Made by a program: the position numbers and the translations under genes
Notes under the pieces: generated by a model
Databases searched by the model: none
What the model was told of the DNA's origin: nothing
Seen by the model: the letters and a program-made list of their open reading frames with translations, nothing else
Source of the DNA: Brachypterus glaber
Lineage: Eukaryota; Arthropoda; Insecta; Coleoptera; Kateretidae
DNA length: 64,000 nucleotides
Assembly (NCBI GenBank): GCA_958510825.1
Contig: OY294048.1
Span: 25,872,300 to 25,936,299 of the forward strand
Direction of reading: 5' to 3'
In this document: positions 1 to 11,633 of the stretch, piece after piece
Layout of the letters: each line of letters begins with the position of its first letter
Numbering within the stretch: the stretch's first letter is position 1

Positions 1-1056
1 TATATCTCCTAAACGAGAAAAGGAAAATTAAAAAGTTAAAAAAGAAATTACTCCCATTTAATTGGCCTATAAAATCAATTAATTAAATTGTAAAAAAATA
101 TGCAGTGGCAAACCGTGCGCATATCGAAAGAAGCAGTAAAAAAACATAGCTGTGTAATTTTCATTGCTGCCGGTTTAAAAAAAGATTTTTGATAATTTTT
201 ATTCCAGTAATTAAGAGCTAAAAGTTCAAGCTTTAAAATAAAAAAAGGTCAAATAAATCTATTTAATAGTTTTGGAGTTATTAGCATTTGAAAATGTGTA
301 TTTTTTTAGATGGGCCGATATTTTTGAGCAGAAGTGTATTTTGTGTAAATAAATATATATCGTATCAAGGAAGTGTTTACAATGAAAATTTATTTTTCTT
401 TTATATTAAAAGATCTGTCATATTTTTGTCTTTTAATTTATTTATTTCAGGTTTCTTAAAATAAAAATATTTAACACCTAAATCTAGCTTAAATAGTTAG
501 ATGCATAAAAGCTTGGTTTGAAACAGCCAAAGCTTGAGCTAGTTGGCGCCCTCTACCGGGAAACCCAGAAATAATCTGTCTTAAATCTAAATTAGTAATG
601 TGTATCCAATAATCCAAAACATAGAGAGACTATGACCCAGCCCCAGGTGCTCTACCGAACCTTGGCATAACCCATACTGAGTGTCGTAGCCTATTTTCTG
701 TTTTTATTAGTTTAGGAACGAGAATAGCCATAACAGTTCGAAAGTCTGTTACAACAATAAGAACCGAAACGTTGGAATTATTAAATAGATATATTTAATT
801 TTTAAACTGTTCTTCAAAATGAGATCCTGCATTTGGTACTAAAAGAACAAGAAACATAATAATATTGATTGTTTAGTAACTAGCATTTTAAGTAATCACC
901 TGTCAAAAATAGTTTATAGAAGTCAGTCCAGATTACCCACTGACCTAATTTAAATACTCAAACTTTCATAAGGGGTCAAATCTCGGGTTAAATGCAATTT
1001 TAAATTTATTAATAGATATAATCACACAAAAATTATTTTTGAAAGATTACACAGGC
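1..1056. other. AT-rich non-coding DNA, no gene recognised
   Basis: I see no credible reading frame, RNA gene or intact transposon end here. A less AT-rich stretch around 535-780 probably belongs to a dispersed repeat, but I cannot name it. The segment is most likely intronic or intergenic repeat debris downstream of the minus-strand ankyrin exon. Confidence 0.5.
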
Positions 1057-1760
1057 CCACAAAATAAAAAAAGTGGTATGTGCTGGGGTTGAGACCCACC
1101 TACTCTTATGTATTTTGAGATGCTGAACACGAATCTGTCATAAAAAAGGCACTTCATGGGCTCATTTCTTTGCTACACTGAAAAGACTGTCTAAAATGGT
1201 AAAAATCTCATATTATTTCAGTGTAACAAAAAAATGAGCTATTGAAGTGCATTTTTTATGACAGATTCTTGTTCACCATCTCAAAATACATAAGAATAGG
1301 TGGGTCTAAACCCCAGCACAGACCACACTTTTTTTTGTGGCCCCAGACAGTTTTTCCAGTGTAGAAAAAAAATGAGTCTATGAAGTGCCTTTTTTATGAC
1401 AGATTTGTGTTCAGCATCCCAAAATACATAAGAATAGGTGGGTCTCAACCCCGGCACAGACGACTATTTTTTTTGTGGGCCCAGACAATTTTTTCAGAGT
1501 AGATACAAAATAGGCCCATGAAGTGCCTTTTTTTATGGCAGATTTGTGTTCAGCATCCCAAAATACATAAGAATCCGTGGGTCTTAACCACAGCACAGAC
1601 CACTTTTTTTTGTGGGTCCAGACAGTTTTTTCAGTGTAGAAACAAAATAAGCCCACGAAGTGCCTTTTTTATGACAGATTCGTATTCAGCATCCCAAAAT
1701 ACATAAGAATAGTTAGGTCTCAACCCCAGCACAGCCCACTTTTTTTCTTTTGTGGGCCTG
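1057..1760. repeat. 138-bp satellite array with one inverted copy
   Basis: One copy of a monomer of about 138 bp lies on the opposite strand at about 1057-1190, followed by four head-to-tail copies. The CATAAGAAT landmark recurs near 1289, 1428, 1566 and 1702. Each copy holds a GTGGGCCCAGACAG-like block, a TGACAGATT block and TTCAGCATCCCAAAATACAT. The first two copies face each other, so the left side can fold into a hairpin. Short open frames here are satellite artefacts. A diverged monomer occurs far away at 45240-45330. Confidence 0.85.
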
Positions 1761-1784
1761 TGTTATAATTAATAACATAAGAAC

Positions 1785-2350
1785 ATAAAAAAGGTCTGTT
1801 TCCACAGACGAGATAAACATTTCTGTACGTTTTTGGGGTCGCTGAATCCGAATCTGGGATTGGTTTGACACGGTCAGGTCGCATTTCTTTGCTAACCTCA
1901 AAAAGTGATGAAAGTTGAAACACATTTCATCATTTTTTTGAGGTTAGCAACGAAATACGACCTGACCGAGTCAGACCAACCCCAGATTCGGATTCAACGA
2001 CCCCAAAAACTTATAGAATGTTTGTCTCGTGTGGTGAACAAGACTTTTTTTTCGTGTAGATACCTGTGCACAGGTACACCAAAAAAAAAGGTCTGGTTTT
2101 CCAGACGAGACAAATATTTCTATACGTTCTTGGGTAACTGAATCCGAATTTGGGGTTGGTTTGACTCGGTCAGATCGCATTTCATTCCTAACCTCAAAAA
2201 AGTGATGAAAGTTGAAACATTTTATAACTTTTTTGAGGTTAGCGACTAAATGCGACCTGACCGAGTCAAACCAACCCAAGATTCAGATTCAGCGACCCCA
2301 AAAACCTATAGAAATGTTTGTCTCGTCTGGGGAATCAGACCTTTTTTTTG
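1785..2350. repeat. Two tandem foldback (palindromic) repeats
   Basis: Two successive palindromes of about 260-270 bp (about 1790-2055 and 2085-2345) have long arms with a GATTCGGATTCAGCGACCCC-like block and a TTTGACTCGGTCAG-like block. Each centres on AACCTCAAAAA...TTTTTGAGGTT (about 1895-1945 and 2190-2245). The pieces between and beside them share AAAAAAGGTCTG and CAGACGAGA motifs. This looks like a foldback element or hairpin satellite duplicated in tandem. No protein is encoded. Confidence 0.8.
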
Positions 2351-2512
2351 TGTGCCTATTTGACTAATTATAATCTTTCAAAAATAATTTAGGTATAGAT
2401 AAAAACTTATTTAAATATTTTTTGGAGACATTGGAGTAAAAAAAATACCGTTTACGATATCCTCATGGTGAGCACGATAAGTGGGACACCCTGTATATAA
2501 TTTTCACTGTAC

Positions 2513-2710
2513 CTTATTTTCACCCCTAGGTCCACATTGCAGATTAGAATCAGCCCCAGCATTAAGTAACAGTTTTAAACAATCTGAATTTTCTGTGATT
2601 GCAGCAGCATGCAAAGGAGTTCTTCCCCAGCTGTCTTGAGAATTTAAAAATGCTTGTTGGCCGCCAGCCAGAAGATCTACTAGAAGTTCTGTGTTGTCCC
2701 ACAGTGCAGC
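2513..2710 (-). CDS. Internal exon of a host ankyrin-repeat protein
   Basis: The minus strand reads as a phase-0 internal exon of exactly 66 codons, with a polypyrimidine/AG acceptor just above 2710 and a GT donor at 2512-2511. The translation has one typical ankyrin repeat: D-S-W-G-R-T-P-L-H-A-A-A, then a second helix, then L-L-N-A-G-A-D. Parts of the neighbouring repeats lie on each side. Codon use is more balanced than in surrounding DNA and there are no stops, so this is probably a functional host exon rather than transposon sequence. Ankyrin repeats mediate protein-protein contacts. The gene cannot be identified from one exon, and no flanking exon is visible. A transposon-like end (ACACCCTGTATATA) lies about 15-25 bp beyond the donor, inside the intron. 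Confidence 0.8.
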
Positions 2711-2722
2711 CTAAAACAAAAC

Positions 2723-3502
2723 AAAAATACTACTAGCAAACAAAATATTTTTTCCAGTGGCGGACTTATTCAATGCGACGATAAAAGAAATTTTTTTTTA
2801 AGATATGGATTTTATGAACAAAAATTATCAATCTTCATTTTTTTGACGATATTAAATTTTTATTTTGTGGACCAACTTTTTTTTAACAATCATCAATTTA
2901 ACAATCTACATTTTTTTAATGATTCTTGTTTTGTGGATCAACATTTTTTTGACAATCAATATAAATTGGCGGTCTACATTTTTTTGACGATCGTCAACTG
3001 ACAATGTGATTTGGGATTTCCTCAGGGACTTGTTAGGAACCAGTACGGGTGTGGCAATACCCAAGTTGAGGTAAGCTCGAGCCAAAGACTGCGCGACACT
3101 AGGGATGTAGTATCTAATTCGATGCCTTTGGGAAATTGGCGAAGTAGTAAGCTTTACAATGAGTTCTACTTCAGGGATTAGATCAGGCTCTGGAAAACTA
3201 TTATTTTTCCAGGGACTTAAAGTGCTTTGGCTGGTATTTTGATTCATTTATATATTAAGCTTAGCCGACGACATCAGTGTGCTCGGAACAGGACTGCTGG
3301 GATTACTTAATTTTAGGGAAGTGGGCTTAGCTGCTACTTGCTAGAATCTTTGACCTTAATAAGGGTAAAAAGGAGGCTTTCCTGGTCAAACGCCGACAGT
3401 GCCGACTACATTGGACGTGGCTCATTTAGCTTTTTACAAATATACTACTAGCAAACAAAATATTTTTTCCAGTGACGGACTTATTCAATGCGGCGATAAA
3501 AG
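2723..3502. repeat. Pair of ~65-bp direct repeats around a ~650-bp segment
   Basis: The sequence beginning ACTACTAGCAAACAAAATAT and running to GCGATAAAAG occurs near 2728-2793 and again near 3442-3500, with only a few differences. The segment between contains short TTTTTTTGACGATC-type repeats and an open minus-strand frame (2906-3247) that I could not assign. The repeats are too long for a target duplication. A local duplication, or recombination between two insertions of one element, is likelier. Confidence 0.6.
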
Positions 3503-4130
3503 GAAAATGCCCTACCCATTGGGCAAAAAAGTCCCATCTAAATATCTTTTTTCGGTAATGAGTTATATCAAAAAATATATTCAATTATTGCCAAGTTTAG
3601 AGGCCTGGGGAGGCAAATCTATAAGACTTAGAGCTGTGCCCGTAAACACTATTTATCAGAAGGTTTAGTTCTATAACATATTCAAATTTTATCAAATTTA
3701 ACCGGGGGCCAGAACCCATAAGGTTTGTGCGTGGTCCTTTCCCCAGTCCGGGCCTGTTTAACGGATTAGGTATTACGGATGTTTAATCCTATTCAGCATA
3801 GGTAGGTATGTATTACTTACCAAAAATTAGAAATAATTTAAAATTATACAGTGAAAAAAAAATTGCACTTATAAACTGTTATTGTATCGATGCTTAAAAT
3901 TCCTTGCCTTTATGTATAAATTCATTATACTAACGAATTTTATTATTTAAATACATTTTACATTTAGACAACCAATTTTAAGCATTCATATAATAAAACT
4001 TTCTTTGTCACAATAAAAAACATACATCGGTGCAAAATCAATGTAATTTTTATTGAAATCAAGTAAAATTTTGGTTCAGTGTAGGTCCGTCCCTGTTGTT
4101 ATAATGAAAGTATCAACTTTGAAAATACGC
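3503..4130. other. Non-coding DNA, nothing recognised
   Basis: A plus-strand frame at 3399-3668 is open but has no recognisable family and overlaps the direct-repeat copy, so I do not call it a gene. The rest is AT-rich without clear structure. Confidence 0.4.
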
Positions 4131-4381
4131 CGCTGTTGTGGTTATTGTGGTGGTACAACAACCAAAACCACTTTGTCTTGAAAAGAACGAAAGACCACAC
4201 CTACCCTGAGTGACCGCACGAAATAGCTCCATATTTGCATTTTTTATCACGTTTATTGTTTCTGGGGGCGACATTGGGGCGGTACAGCAACCAAAACTAC
4301 TCTGTCGTGAAGAGGACGAGTGACCGCACCTACCCTGAGTAACGGCACGAAATTGCCCCATATTTGCATTTTTTATCACGT
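4131..4381. repeat. Tandem duplication of a ~120-bp unit
   Basis: Two head-to-tail copies each contain CAACCAAAAC, ACCTACCCTGAGT and CATATTTGCATTTTTTATCA, diverged by scattered substitutions. A minus-strand open frame spans both, but its translation simply repeats itself and resembles no known family. Confidence 0.7.
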
Positions 4382-4744
4382 TTACCCAGTAAACACGTTG
4401 TTGCAGATATCCTGAAGAATTCTTAAAAAGGTGTACGTTGTGACTTTTCATTTCAGCGCAACTACTATGCAACTTTTATAAAACATTTTTCTGTGATAAC
4501 AATGTATAAAAAAGGCTACATCGTGATTTCTCAACGCAACTACCATGAAATTTTTATAAAAGGTTTATCTACGATATCGCGTATGCATATATTATAAATC
4601 CCTATAGTAAAACTTAAAAAAATTGTAATTTGCGAAGTGTAAAAGAAGTGTTATAAATAAAGTTTTGTATAATTCCTGGCGTAGCGAACATTTGTAATTC
4701 TTCAGCACTTCTTGTAGAAGTTTTGTCTACTTCCACTTCTCAAA

Positions 4745-6690
4745 CGCGTTTCCATTTGTATCCTACCAGCAATTAGGATCACTTCATCTTAGTCTTACTT
4801 TGTTCTTTCGTTCTCTTTCGTTAATTTTCGGTTTTTGGACTTAGCTTTTCTCCTTTCGGGTAGCGCCACACAATAAAAGAGCATCGCACTTCCCCTCGAT
4901 TACCCTTAAGCTTAGGGGTACGATACGTTCTGTCTTGCTTTGGCAGCCCCAGAAATAATTTCTGACATTTAAATTTTGTAATTTTGGACATCTATCAAAT
5001 TTTAAATTAGTTTACAAAATGTTTAAATTCTTAACGTAATACAAATGTAAAGTATATTTTGGTTTAAAAAGTTATAAAATACATGTATTTAATTAATTAA
5101 TGTATACATTAATGTACTAAATAGGATCTCAACATTCAATATTTAATTAAAATTATTCTACACAGCCTGTAAATAAATCTGCACTAATGGAATACAATAA
5201 TATTGTGAAAAGGTAAATTTTTAATAATAATTGATCATTTTTATACTGCAATAAACGACTTATTTTCATTTTAGAGAAACATGCTATGAATGGGAGAAGA
5301 AATTTCATATTTTTAGTATTCTACACACATATTTTTGCACATAAATACTATATTGGGTTAAAACAAGAATTAAAAGGTTAATTTAATCAACCTTTCGAAA
5401 ATGAAGATAATTCCCAATATACTATATATACTATACTACAAGGGCGATTATTTACACTCAGGAGGTGGCCAACATTTAATGACGTATCACATGAATTATA
5501 GATCCCAATTTAAAAGAAAAATAAGGACTGAACATATAATATGAATACTTTTTATAGTTTTAAATTAAATATATTTTTTTGAAATTTAAGAAAATTATTA
5601 GTAATTCTAGCCTTATGTTCCAATCTTACGCTGCTCAGGACTAGAATTATTTTGCAATTCTTGGTTATTGAATATAAATCTTACTAAATTATTATTATAA
5701 AAATAAACTATAATCTTATGTAATTAAGTATATTTATTACATAATATTACTACATTAAATTTTAAAAGTTGTCAAAGTTGCATTGAAGAGGGATAATACC
5801 CCATGTTGTACTGGGCACAGTAATGCATGATAATATCACTTGCACGCAGACCAAATGCCCATTATGCCCACTATGATAGTGCATACTACCTTCTGTGGAC
5901 TACCGGCTTATAGCGACTTCCAAACCACTATTTTGTAAGGCACAGATAATTTTTTTGTACAAAAATTCTTAAAGTAGTCCCTATTCTCCCCTTAACCAAT
6001 AGCTTTCCTTCTTTTATAGAATTTGAACAAAGTATTATTTATGCTCCCTAGCTTAATTTAAGGCAAGTAGAATTAAATTTAATAATTTACGATAATTCCG
6101 CAAAAAGAGCAGCCTTACTGTATAGTCGGACACAATTCTCCATGTCACAAGGTTTTAAAATATTTTTATATAATATATATTATGTTTACAAAAATATTTT
6201 ACTTTAAAAAATAGAAACAAAATAAAGAGAGTAAAATGGCTTAAGCTTGTTGGAAGGTCAATTGAGGAAAGTCAAGAGTTACAAGTTTGTGAGGTGAGGT
6301 GAGCTGGTGCTATATGGAGTGACTATACTTCAGTTCAAAAAATTCTTTTAAATCCTCTTATATTTTAAATCTTACTTATAAAACATTATTTATAAAATTA
6401 TATTCTACTGAGACCTGCCTAAATCAAAAAATTTACATTGTCAAATCAAAGTAATAGGGTTGCCGTCTTGAGTTAATGAAGGCTTCTACATATATATTTT
6501 TAAGCTCCGGCACCGGAACCTTATAAAATGAAATTCCAAATCTCGTATCCCTAAGCTTAAGGGGAAAAGAGGGGAAATTTTCCATTTTCATTTGTTGTGT
6601 GGCGCTACGAAAGAAAAAAAAAACGAAAACCAGAGCAAAAACGGACCAAGTACAGATGAAGTGACCCTACCAGCAATAACATGTAATTTT
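4745..6690. repeat. Inverted repeats ~150-180 bp flanking ~1.6 kb
   Basis: The block at about 4758-4935 (CAGCAATTAGGATCACTTCA, TAGCGCCACAC, CCCTTAAGCTTAGGGGTACG) recurs in inverted, diverged form at about 6533-6690. The interior (4940-6530) is very AT-rich with no gene. This is consistent with an old non-autonomous DNA transposon or two facing copies of one repeat. No target duplication was identified. Confidence 0.5.
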
Positions 6691-6880
6691 TCAATAAGTA
6701 CCTAACTTAATATATTAATTTTAGTTAAGGTCAAAGCGGGTCATGCTAATTTAGTGCCTGTCATTGGGAATACACTATGTAGTCTACAGCTTTCCCCTTT
6801 AACTCTTGGGATACATATATTGTAAACCACCAGAATAAAATTACAAAAAACTTACAAGTTGCGAAGTTTATTAGAAGTAC

Positions 6881-7109
6881 TGTTAGAAGGCGTCGGAAAT
6901 AAAATATAATTCTATCTGATTTTTATTATCAAATTACTAAAATAATGTATTGAATAGAATCAACGGAGAGTTAACTTTAATATTTCGGCAATGAGCACGG
7001 CTAACTAGAGTAGACTGAGCCTTTGTCACGTCTCACTAGAAGTAATATAAACACTTATGATCATTAGTACAAATTAACAATCCCTACAAAAATAATAATT
7101 CGGCTTTCA
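6881..7109 (-). repeat. LTR of the Gypsy-like element (3' LTR on the minus strand)
   Basis: This 229-bp copy starts TGTTAGAAGGCGTCGG and ends GGCTTTCA on the plus strand. It matches 28397-28554 joined to 33133-33201. The flank on its left ends in GTAC, the target duplication. No clear polypurine tract is visible just inside it (7110-7140). Confidence 0.85.
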
Positions 7110-7169
7110 TTCGTATTCTGACAATAAGGACGTCCTCGTCATAGTTAGAAGTGCATAAAATAACTAGAT

Positions 7170-7830
7170 CATTCTACCTTACGGTCCACTGGACCACTAT
7201 TCTGCTAGGGAAATTATTTTCCTTAAAACATCAATGATTCACTGGATCATCATAGCTCATGGCACTCTGGATCGTTTGGTACACTAAACCATTAGTACAC
7301 CATACCATTGGTACACTAGACCATTGTTATGCTAGAGACGTGAGTGTCACAAAGCAAGAATGATCCATGGATCATCCTAATTCATGGTATACTAGACCAT
7401 AGTTAAGCTAGAGACGTTATTGTCATAAAGCACCGATGATTCACTAGATCATCCTAATTCATGGTACACTAGACCATTGGTACACTAGACCATTTTAATG
7501 CTAGGGGCGCCATTGTCACAAAGCACCGATGATTACTGGATCATTCTAATCCATGGCACACTAGACCATTGTTTATGCTAGGGACGTCATTGTCACAAAG
7601 CACCGATGATCACTAGATCATTCTAATCCATGGCGCACTAGACCATTGTTTATGCTAAGCACGTCATTGTCACAAAGCACCGATGATACATTGGATCATC
7701 CTAATCTATGACACACTAGACCATTTTTATGATAAGGACGTAATTGTCACAAAGCACAGGATCATCCTTATACATGGTACACTGGACCACTGGTTTACTA
7801 GACTTCGAACTAGGCGTGATATACTAAATC
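7170..7830. repeat. ~80-bp tandem repeat inside the Gypsy-like remnant
   Basis: About six or seven imperfect copies carry GTCACAAAGCACCGATGAT, CTAGATCAT and ACACTAGACCATT landmarks spaced about 78-80 bp apart. The array sits between the 3' LTR and the pol remnant, where non-coding tandem repeats are sometimes found in Gypsy elements. It has no coding capacity. Confidence 0.8.
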
Positions 7831-7959
7831 ATTAAAATCACTAAAATTTATAAAGCAACGACCATATAAAAACTGTCTAAATCCTAACAGCTTCAGTTTA
7901 CGAACGACTCTACATCGTAGCTGTGAAATCTCGATTCTGCGTTGTTTGTCGGCTCATAA

Positions 7960-8453
7960 AAGCTGATGGTTTCCAATCATTACTGTTAGCCTGTTTTTGC
8001 ATTCCTATTTTTCTGTTTTAGGATCATATCCAACTAAAATAGGTTCAGACATTAACTTATTTTTCAGTTTGTTCAAACGCTTTCTGTTGTTCACTTGTCC
8101 AATTTCAAGTACATAGTTCTTTTTGATTAATGCTGTCAAAGGTTTGGCTTTAACAGCAAAACCTTGCATATATTTTCGATATTATCTGAAGATTCCTTTG
8201 CCATTATTAATTTATTTTTAATTTACTCTTTGGGGCAAGAGGGCATTCCATGGTGTATTTTTTTTTTAGTTAAGTTTATGTCTGGCCAAATTATTTGTTC
8301 CTTATCGTGTAATATTTTTAGTTTGATTTAATTCTGTAAATATCAAACTAAGTTCCCTTTTGTTAGTTTTTAATGCTGTGCTGTTTTATAAACAAAAACG
8401 TCGTGCTTTTCTGTAACCGATCTGTTTATTAAAACATCGGTTGTTTGTAAAAT
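7960..8453 (-). pseudogene. Gypsy pol remnant: post-protease and RT/RNase H connector
   Basis: On the minus strand, just beyond the Polinton target site, the frame continues the protease segment found at 26640-26815. The two flanks join in register when the Polinton and one target copy are ignored. Around 8190-8010 it then shows a typical Gypsy connector: a Y-R-K-Y-M-Q-G-F-A block, a K-P-L-T-A-L-I-K-K block, then an L-K..L motif followed by P-I-L. The palm and YxDD core that should lie between are absent, so an internal deletion has joined distant parts of pol. Several stops break what remains. Confidence 0.7.
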
Positions 8454-8459
8454 ATTAGG
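8454..8459. repeat. Polinton target site duplication, left copy
   Basis: ATTAGG immediately precedes the element and recurs exactly at 26634-26639. A 6-bp duplication is the hallmark of Polinton/Maverick integration. Confidence 0.95.
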
Positions 8460-8697
8460 AGTAGTAGGACTACCGGGATATAAACCCACTTTGGTAACTG
8501 GAGGACATCTTCAGCTGAAGACATCAGCGAGTCCTGAAAAAAATCCTGAAAAAAAAAATTTAAAAAAAAATTTTTTTTTTCAGGATTTTTTTTGTTCTTC
8601 GGCTGACGACAATGACCAGAGGGTGTCGCCACCTAGCGGTGTAAATGAGTCCAAGGATCAGGACTGCCTAGCCAGACAATTTAAATTAGCCAAGACT
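8460..8697 (+). repeat. Left terminal inverted repeat of the Polinton
   Basis: It matches the reverse complement of 26397-26633 almost base for base. An internal near-palindrome at about 8532-8593, AATCCTGAAAAAAA facing TTTTTTTCAGGATT around an A/T core, could form a hairpin. Short open frames across the TIR are artefacts. Confidence 0.93.
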
Positions 8698-9060
8698 ATT
8701 TTTTTATTTAAATCGGTTAAAATAAACAACTTGTTATTCAAATAATATTACCCAAGAACCTTGTTATCTGAAAAGGTCAAGATATACACGTTTTAATATG
8801 CATATATTACAAATTATAATTTATAATTATGTAGGCAGTCTGTTATTTTCGATTTCACTTATTATGCATATATTTAAATTTATCTATCTGAAAGGTTAAG
8901 GATGTTATCTCGATCTCGTCTTAACCAAGGTCTCTTAGTAACACACACACACACACAGTGCTGTGTAAGCAATTTACGTGATATGTGCTTGTGCGGAGAA
9001 AGTTTTTTTGATACGTGTGCTTGTTTAAATAAATTGGTGAAAGTGTTTTTTTTTTTTGGA

Positions 9061-9800
9061 TATACAGCCTGTTCCAGAACTCGCGTACCTAAATTTAAGA
9101 GGTGATTCTACATCCAAAAATATGAAAAAAAGTTTCTATAAAGGTTGGTCCGGAAATGAGCCCTAAGGGAGCTACGGCCCCTCGAAGATAACGTATTGAA
9201 TGGGGAACAAAAAAAAGCACCAATAAAATTTTAATGCTGCAGGGTGATTCTTCATTTAAAACTGAGCAAAAAAGTATTATACACCAAAACACCTAAATTT
9301 AATATTAAAGGAGTAATAGCCTTTTAAAAAGTAACGTTTTTGGTGGCACAAAATGTTACTTCCTCTTAATTGCATTTTTTTTTGATAACGGTTGCTCCTA
9401 CAGTGTTACACTATATGATATTTTATATGTATTTTTACTCTAGAAATCTATATTTTTTACAACAAATCCAAAACACATACACATAGAAAAGTTTGGGGCA
9501 AAAATGTTTTAAGCCTCATATATTTTGTCCGTCTGGGCACGCCTCTGGATAAATTAAAAAAATAAATTAACATAAACTTATTGCCCTTATTAATACTAGT
9601 ATACATGCAAAAGCTCGCCGCTCTAGCTTAAACGGTACCCGAGTTATTAATTAAAAACCTTATTTTTATTACAATTTTAAAGGGCCCTAGATCCCTTAGG
9701 GCTCATTTCCGGACCAACCTTTATAGGAACTTTTTTTATATTTTTGAATCTAGAATCACCTCTTAAATTTTGGCATGCCAGTTATGGATCACCCTGTATA
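9061..9800. mobile_element. Foldback MITE-like element nested in the Polinton
   Basis: Arms of about 110 bp face each other. The left arm begins TATACAGCCTGTTCC and contains GGTTGGTCCGGAAATGAGCC; the right arm ends GGATCACCCTGTATA and contains GGCTCATTTCCGGACCAACC. The interior is non-coding. The ACAGGGTG-type end is shared with elements near 2490 and 33340. It lies in the non-coding zone between the left TIR and the first gene. Confidence 0.8.
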
Positions 9801-10335
9801 TAGGGTAAGTTTTTTTATTACTAGATAAAATTTAAGTTACTAGAAAAACAACTGAAAATTAAATTAAATAAGTTTTCATGGTGATTTGGCAGATATATAT
9901 GTGTTCTGAGATCATTATGGCAACCAATTTCGTTTTATTTTATACACCATATTCTGAAATGGATATCTACAGGGTGATTTACCTAAAACAATCAGGTTTT
10001 TTTTATTTTGTTTTTTTTTTTAATTGTAATGTCAAAATGATTTTTCTCGGGGGCTTAGATATATTGGATTTCTCCGTCTCTGTGAAAAATGATTTCGTTC
10101 ATTTACATCATCAGGTAATAAAAGTTTATATTTTTATTTTTTCAGAATTTGTCAGTTATTTTTTTTGTGAAAGTTGTCAGCAGCAGTATTTAAGGTTTTC
10201 TAGATAAAAACAATAAAAAATAAAATAAAAAGTATTTATTGTTTTGAAAATTACAAAAATTAGGCTTTCCTGTATAATTTTAACTTATAAATTAAATTAC
10301 ACGGAGTAAAATATTGCACATAAACATTTGAAAAA
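9801..10335. other. AT-rich spacer inside the Polinton
   Basis: No supported gene. An ACAGGGTGATTTACC fragment near 9971 suggests a second, truncated transposon end. The plus-strand open frame at 9878-10207 is low-complexity phenylalanine-rich translation of T runs and is not credible. Confidence 0.5.
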
Positions 10336-10891
10336 CTATTCATTATTTTCATCATCTCTTCGTATTTTCTTTAAGGGTGGTGGTGAAGACGAAGGACCCT
10401 CATCACCGGAAGAGCTGTAGATAGGGCTGGGGGGTTGTACCATCTTAGAGCTTGAGGGGGTGTCATCTTGTTCTTCAGATACTAAATTAAATTTATATCT
10501 CTTGACAGCTTTCTCCATAATTTTAAATTCCTCCTCATTTTCAATTTTAACCCTTAAATACCTTATGGGGAGCGAACCAAACTTTTTTTTCAGATTTAAG
10601 GCTTTTGGCGTATATGTTAAATGAACAAATACCTTATCCTTTCGCTTCTCAATACCTCTAACTCCAAATCTGAAAAATACAAAATAAATAAATAAATAGT
10701 GTTAACATGTTGACTGCCTACTATTAATGTAGATCAAAAATAAAAAAATAAAAATTAACGAATAAATGTAATTTTAGTAATGGAAAGAATACTTACTGGA
10801 ACATCTGCTTTAAGATGATATATACATGATCGATGGGAAATCTCTCACGATCTTCTGTATAGACTGCTAGTGTTGATGGGATACCTGCCAT
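10336..10891 (-). CDS. Polinton accessory gene of unknown function, two exons
   Basis: I propose two exons on the minus strand: 10891-10797 and 10669-10336. The 127-base intron has a GTAAGT donor and a TTTTTCAG acceptor. The product is 142 residues. The N-terminal two thirds looks like a compact folded domain of mixed charge: hydrophobic stretches near residues 5-30, then a basic segment with K-R-K-D-K. The last 45 residues are disordered, rich in S, P, D and E, and end in a K-K-I-R-R basic patch that could act as a nuclear localisation signal. I chose the start M-A-G-I-P because the upstream extension of that frame looks non-coding. No family is recognised. A regulatory or DNA-associated role is only a guess from the tail. 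Confidence 0.6.
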
Positions 10892-11035
10892 TGTAAAAAC
10901 TAATCTAATTTCTATGCATTTATGGTTTTGCTTATATAGTATTTTTACTGCAATATAAACTTTTCGTTGTATGGTAGACAATTGCTTCGTCAGTTTTTAG
11001 GTAAGATCCTTTTTAAAAGATATTATTTTTTATTT

Positions 11036-11630
11036 TTTAGTTTTTTACATACCCCCTAAATAATTTATATACCCTATAGATATTTTACTTTCCCCCAGAA
11101 AAGTCGTGCGTTAATAAAAAATTCAAATTTTATTGTTTTTTACGTTTCAGGATATTTATATCAACAAAAATTATTTCAGTTAAGAATCTGTTTTTAAGTC
11201 TATCTGTCTGTCAGCAAAATTTGTGAACACGATAACTATTTGAGCTAAAGACTTCAAATTTATATTATGTTTCAGGATATTCCAAAAAAAAAATATATTT
11301 CAGTTAAAATAAATTCTACCGCTCTGTCCGGAGAATATGTGACCATGATAACTATTTGAGCTAAAGACTTAAAATTTAGATCACAGGTTGATTAAAGTTC
11401 AGGTCTGAGATTGTTTTTCGTAAAAATCAGCTTGGTGTAAATGTGGTAAAAACAACTTTTTTTTAAAAAAGATATTTTTGGAAAGAAATTTTTGGATTCT
11501 TTTTAAATTTTTTTTATTTTTAATTTTAATGAAAGTTTGTTTTGTTGGTAGCAGTATTTTAAAATGAAAATATTTTTATGTTTTTTATATACATATTTTT
11601 AATATAAATCACTTTTTAACATTATTTTAC
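11036..11630. repeat. Dispersed repeat copy inserted in the Polinton
   Basis: It contains CTTTCCCCCAGAAAAGTCGTGCG, two copies of a GATAACTATTTGAGCTAAAG block (about 11239 and 11355) and CTGTCTGTC-type strings. Diverged relatives occur near 32500, 41560, 48280, 49970-50170 and 63300-63430, so this is a genome-wide non-coding family rather than Polinton sequence. Confidence 0.6.
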
Positions 11631-11633
11631 TAT

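Noticed and set aside
2906..3247. 113-codon minus-strand protein gene
   Set aside because: No recognisable motifs, a low-complexity C-terminal half formed from TTTTTTTGACGATC-type repeats, and no splice context.
9878..10207. 109-codon plus-strand gene in the Polinton
   Set aside because: The translation is dominated by phenylalanine from T runs and includes a transposon-end fragment.
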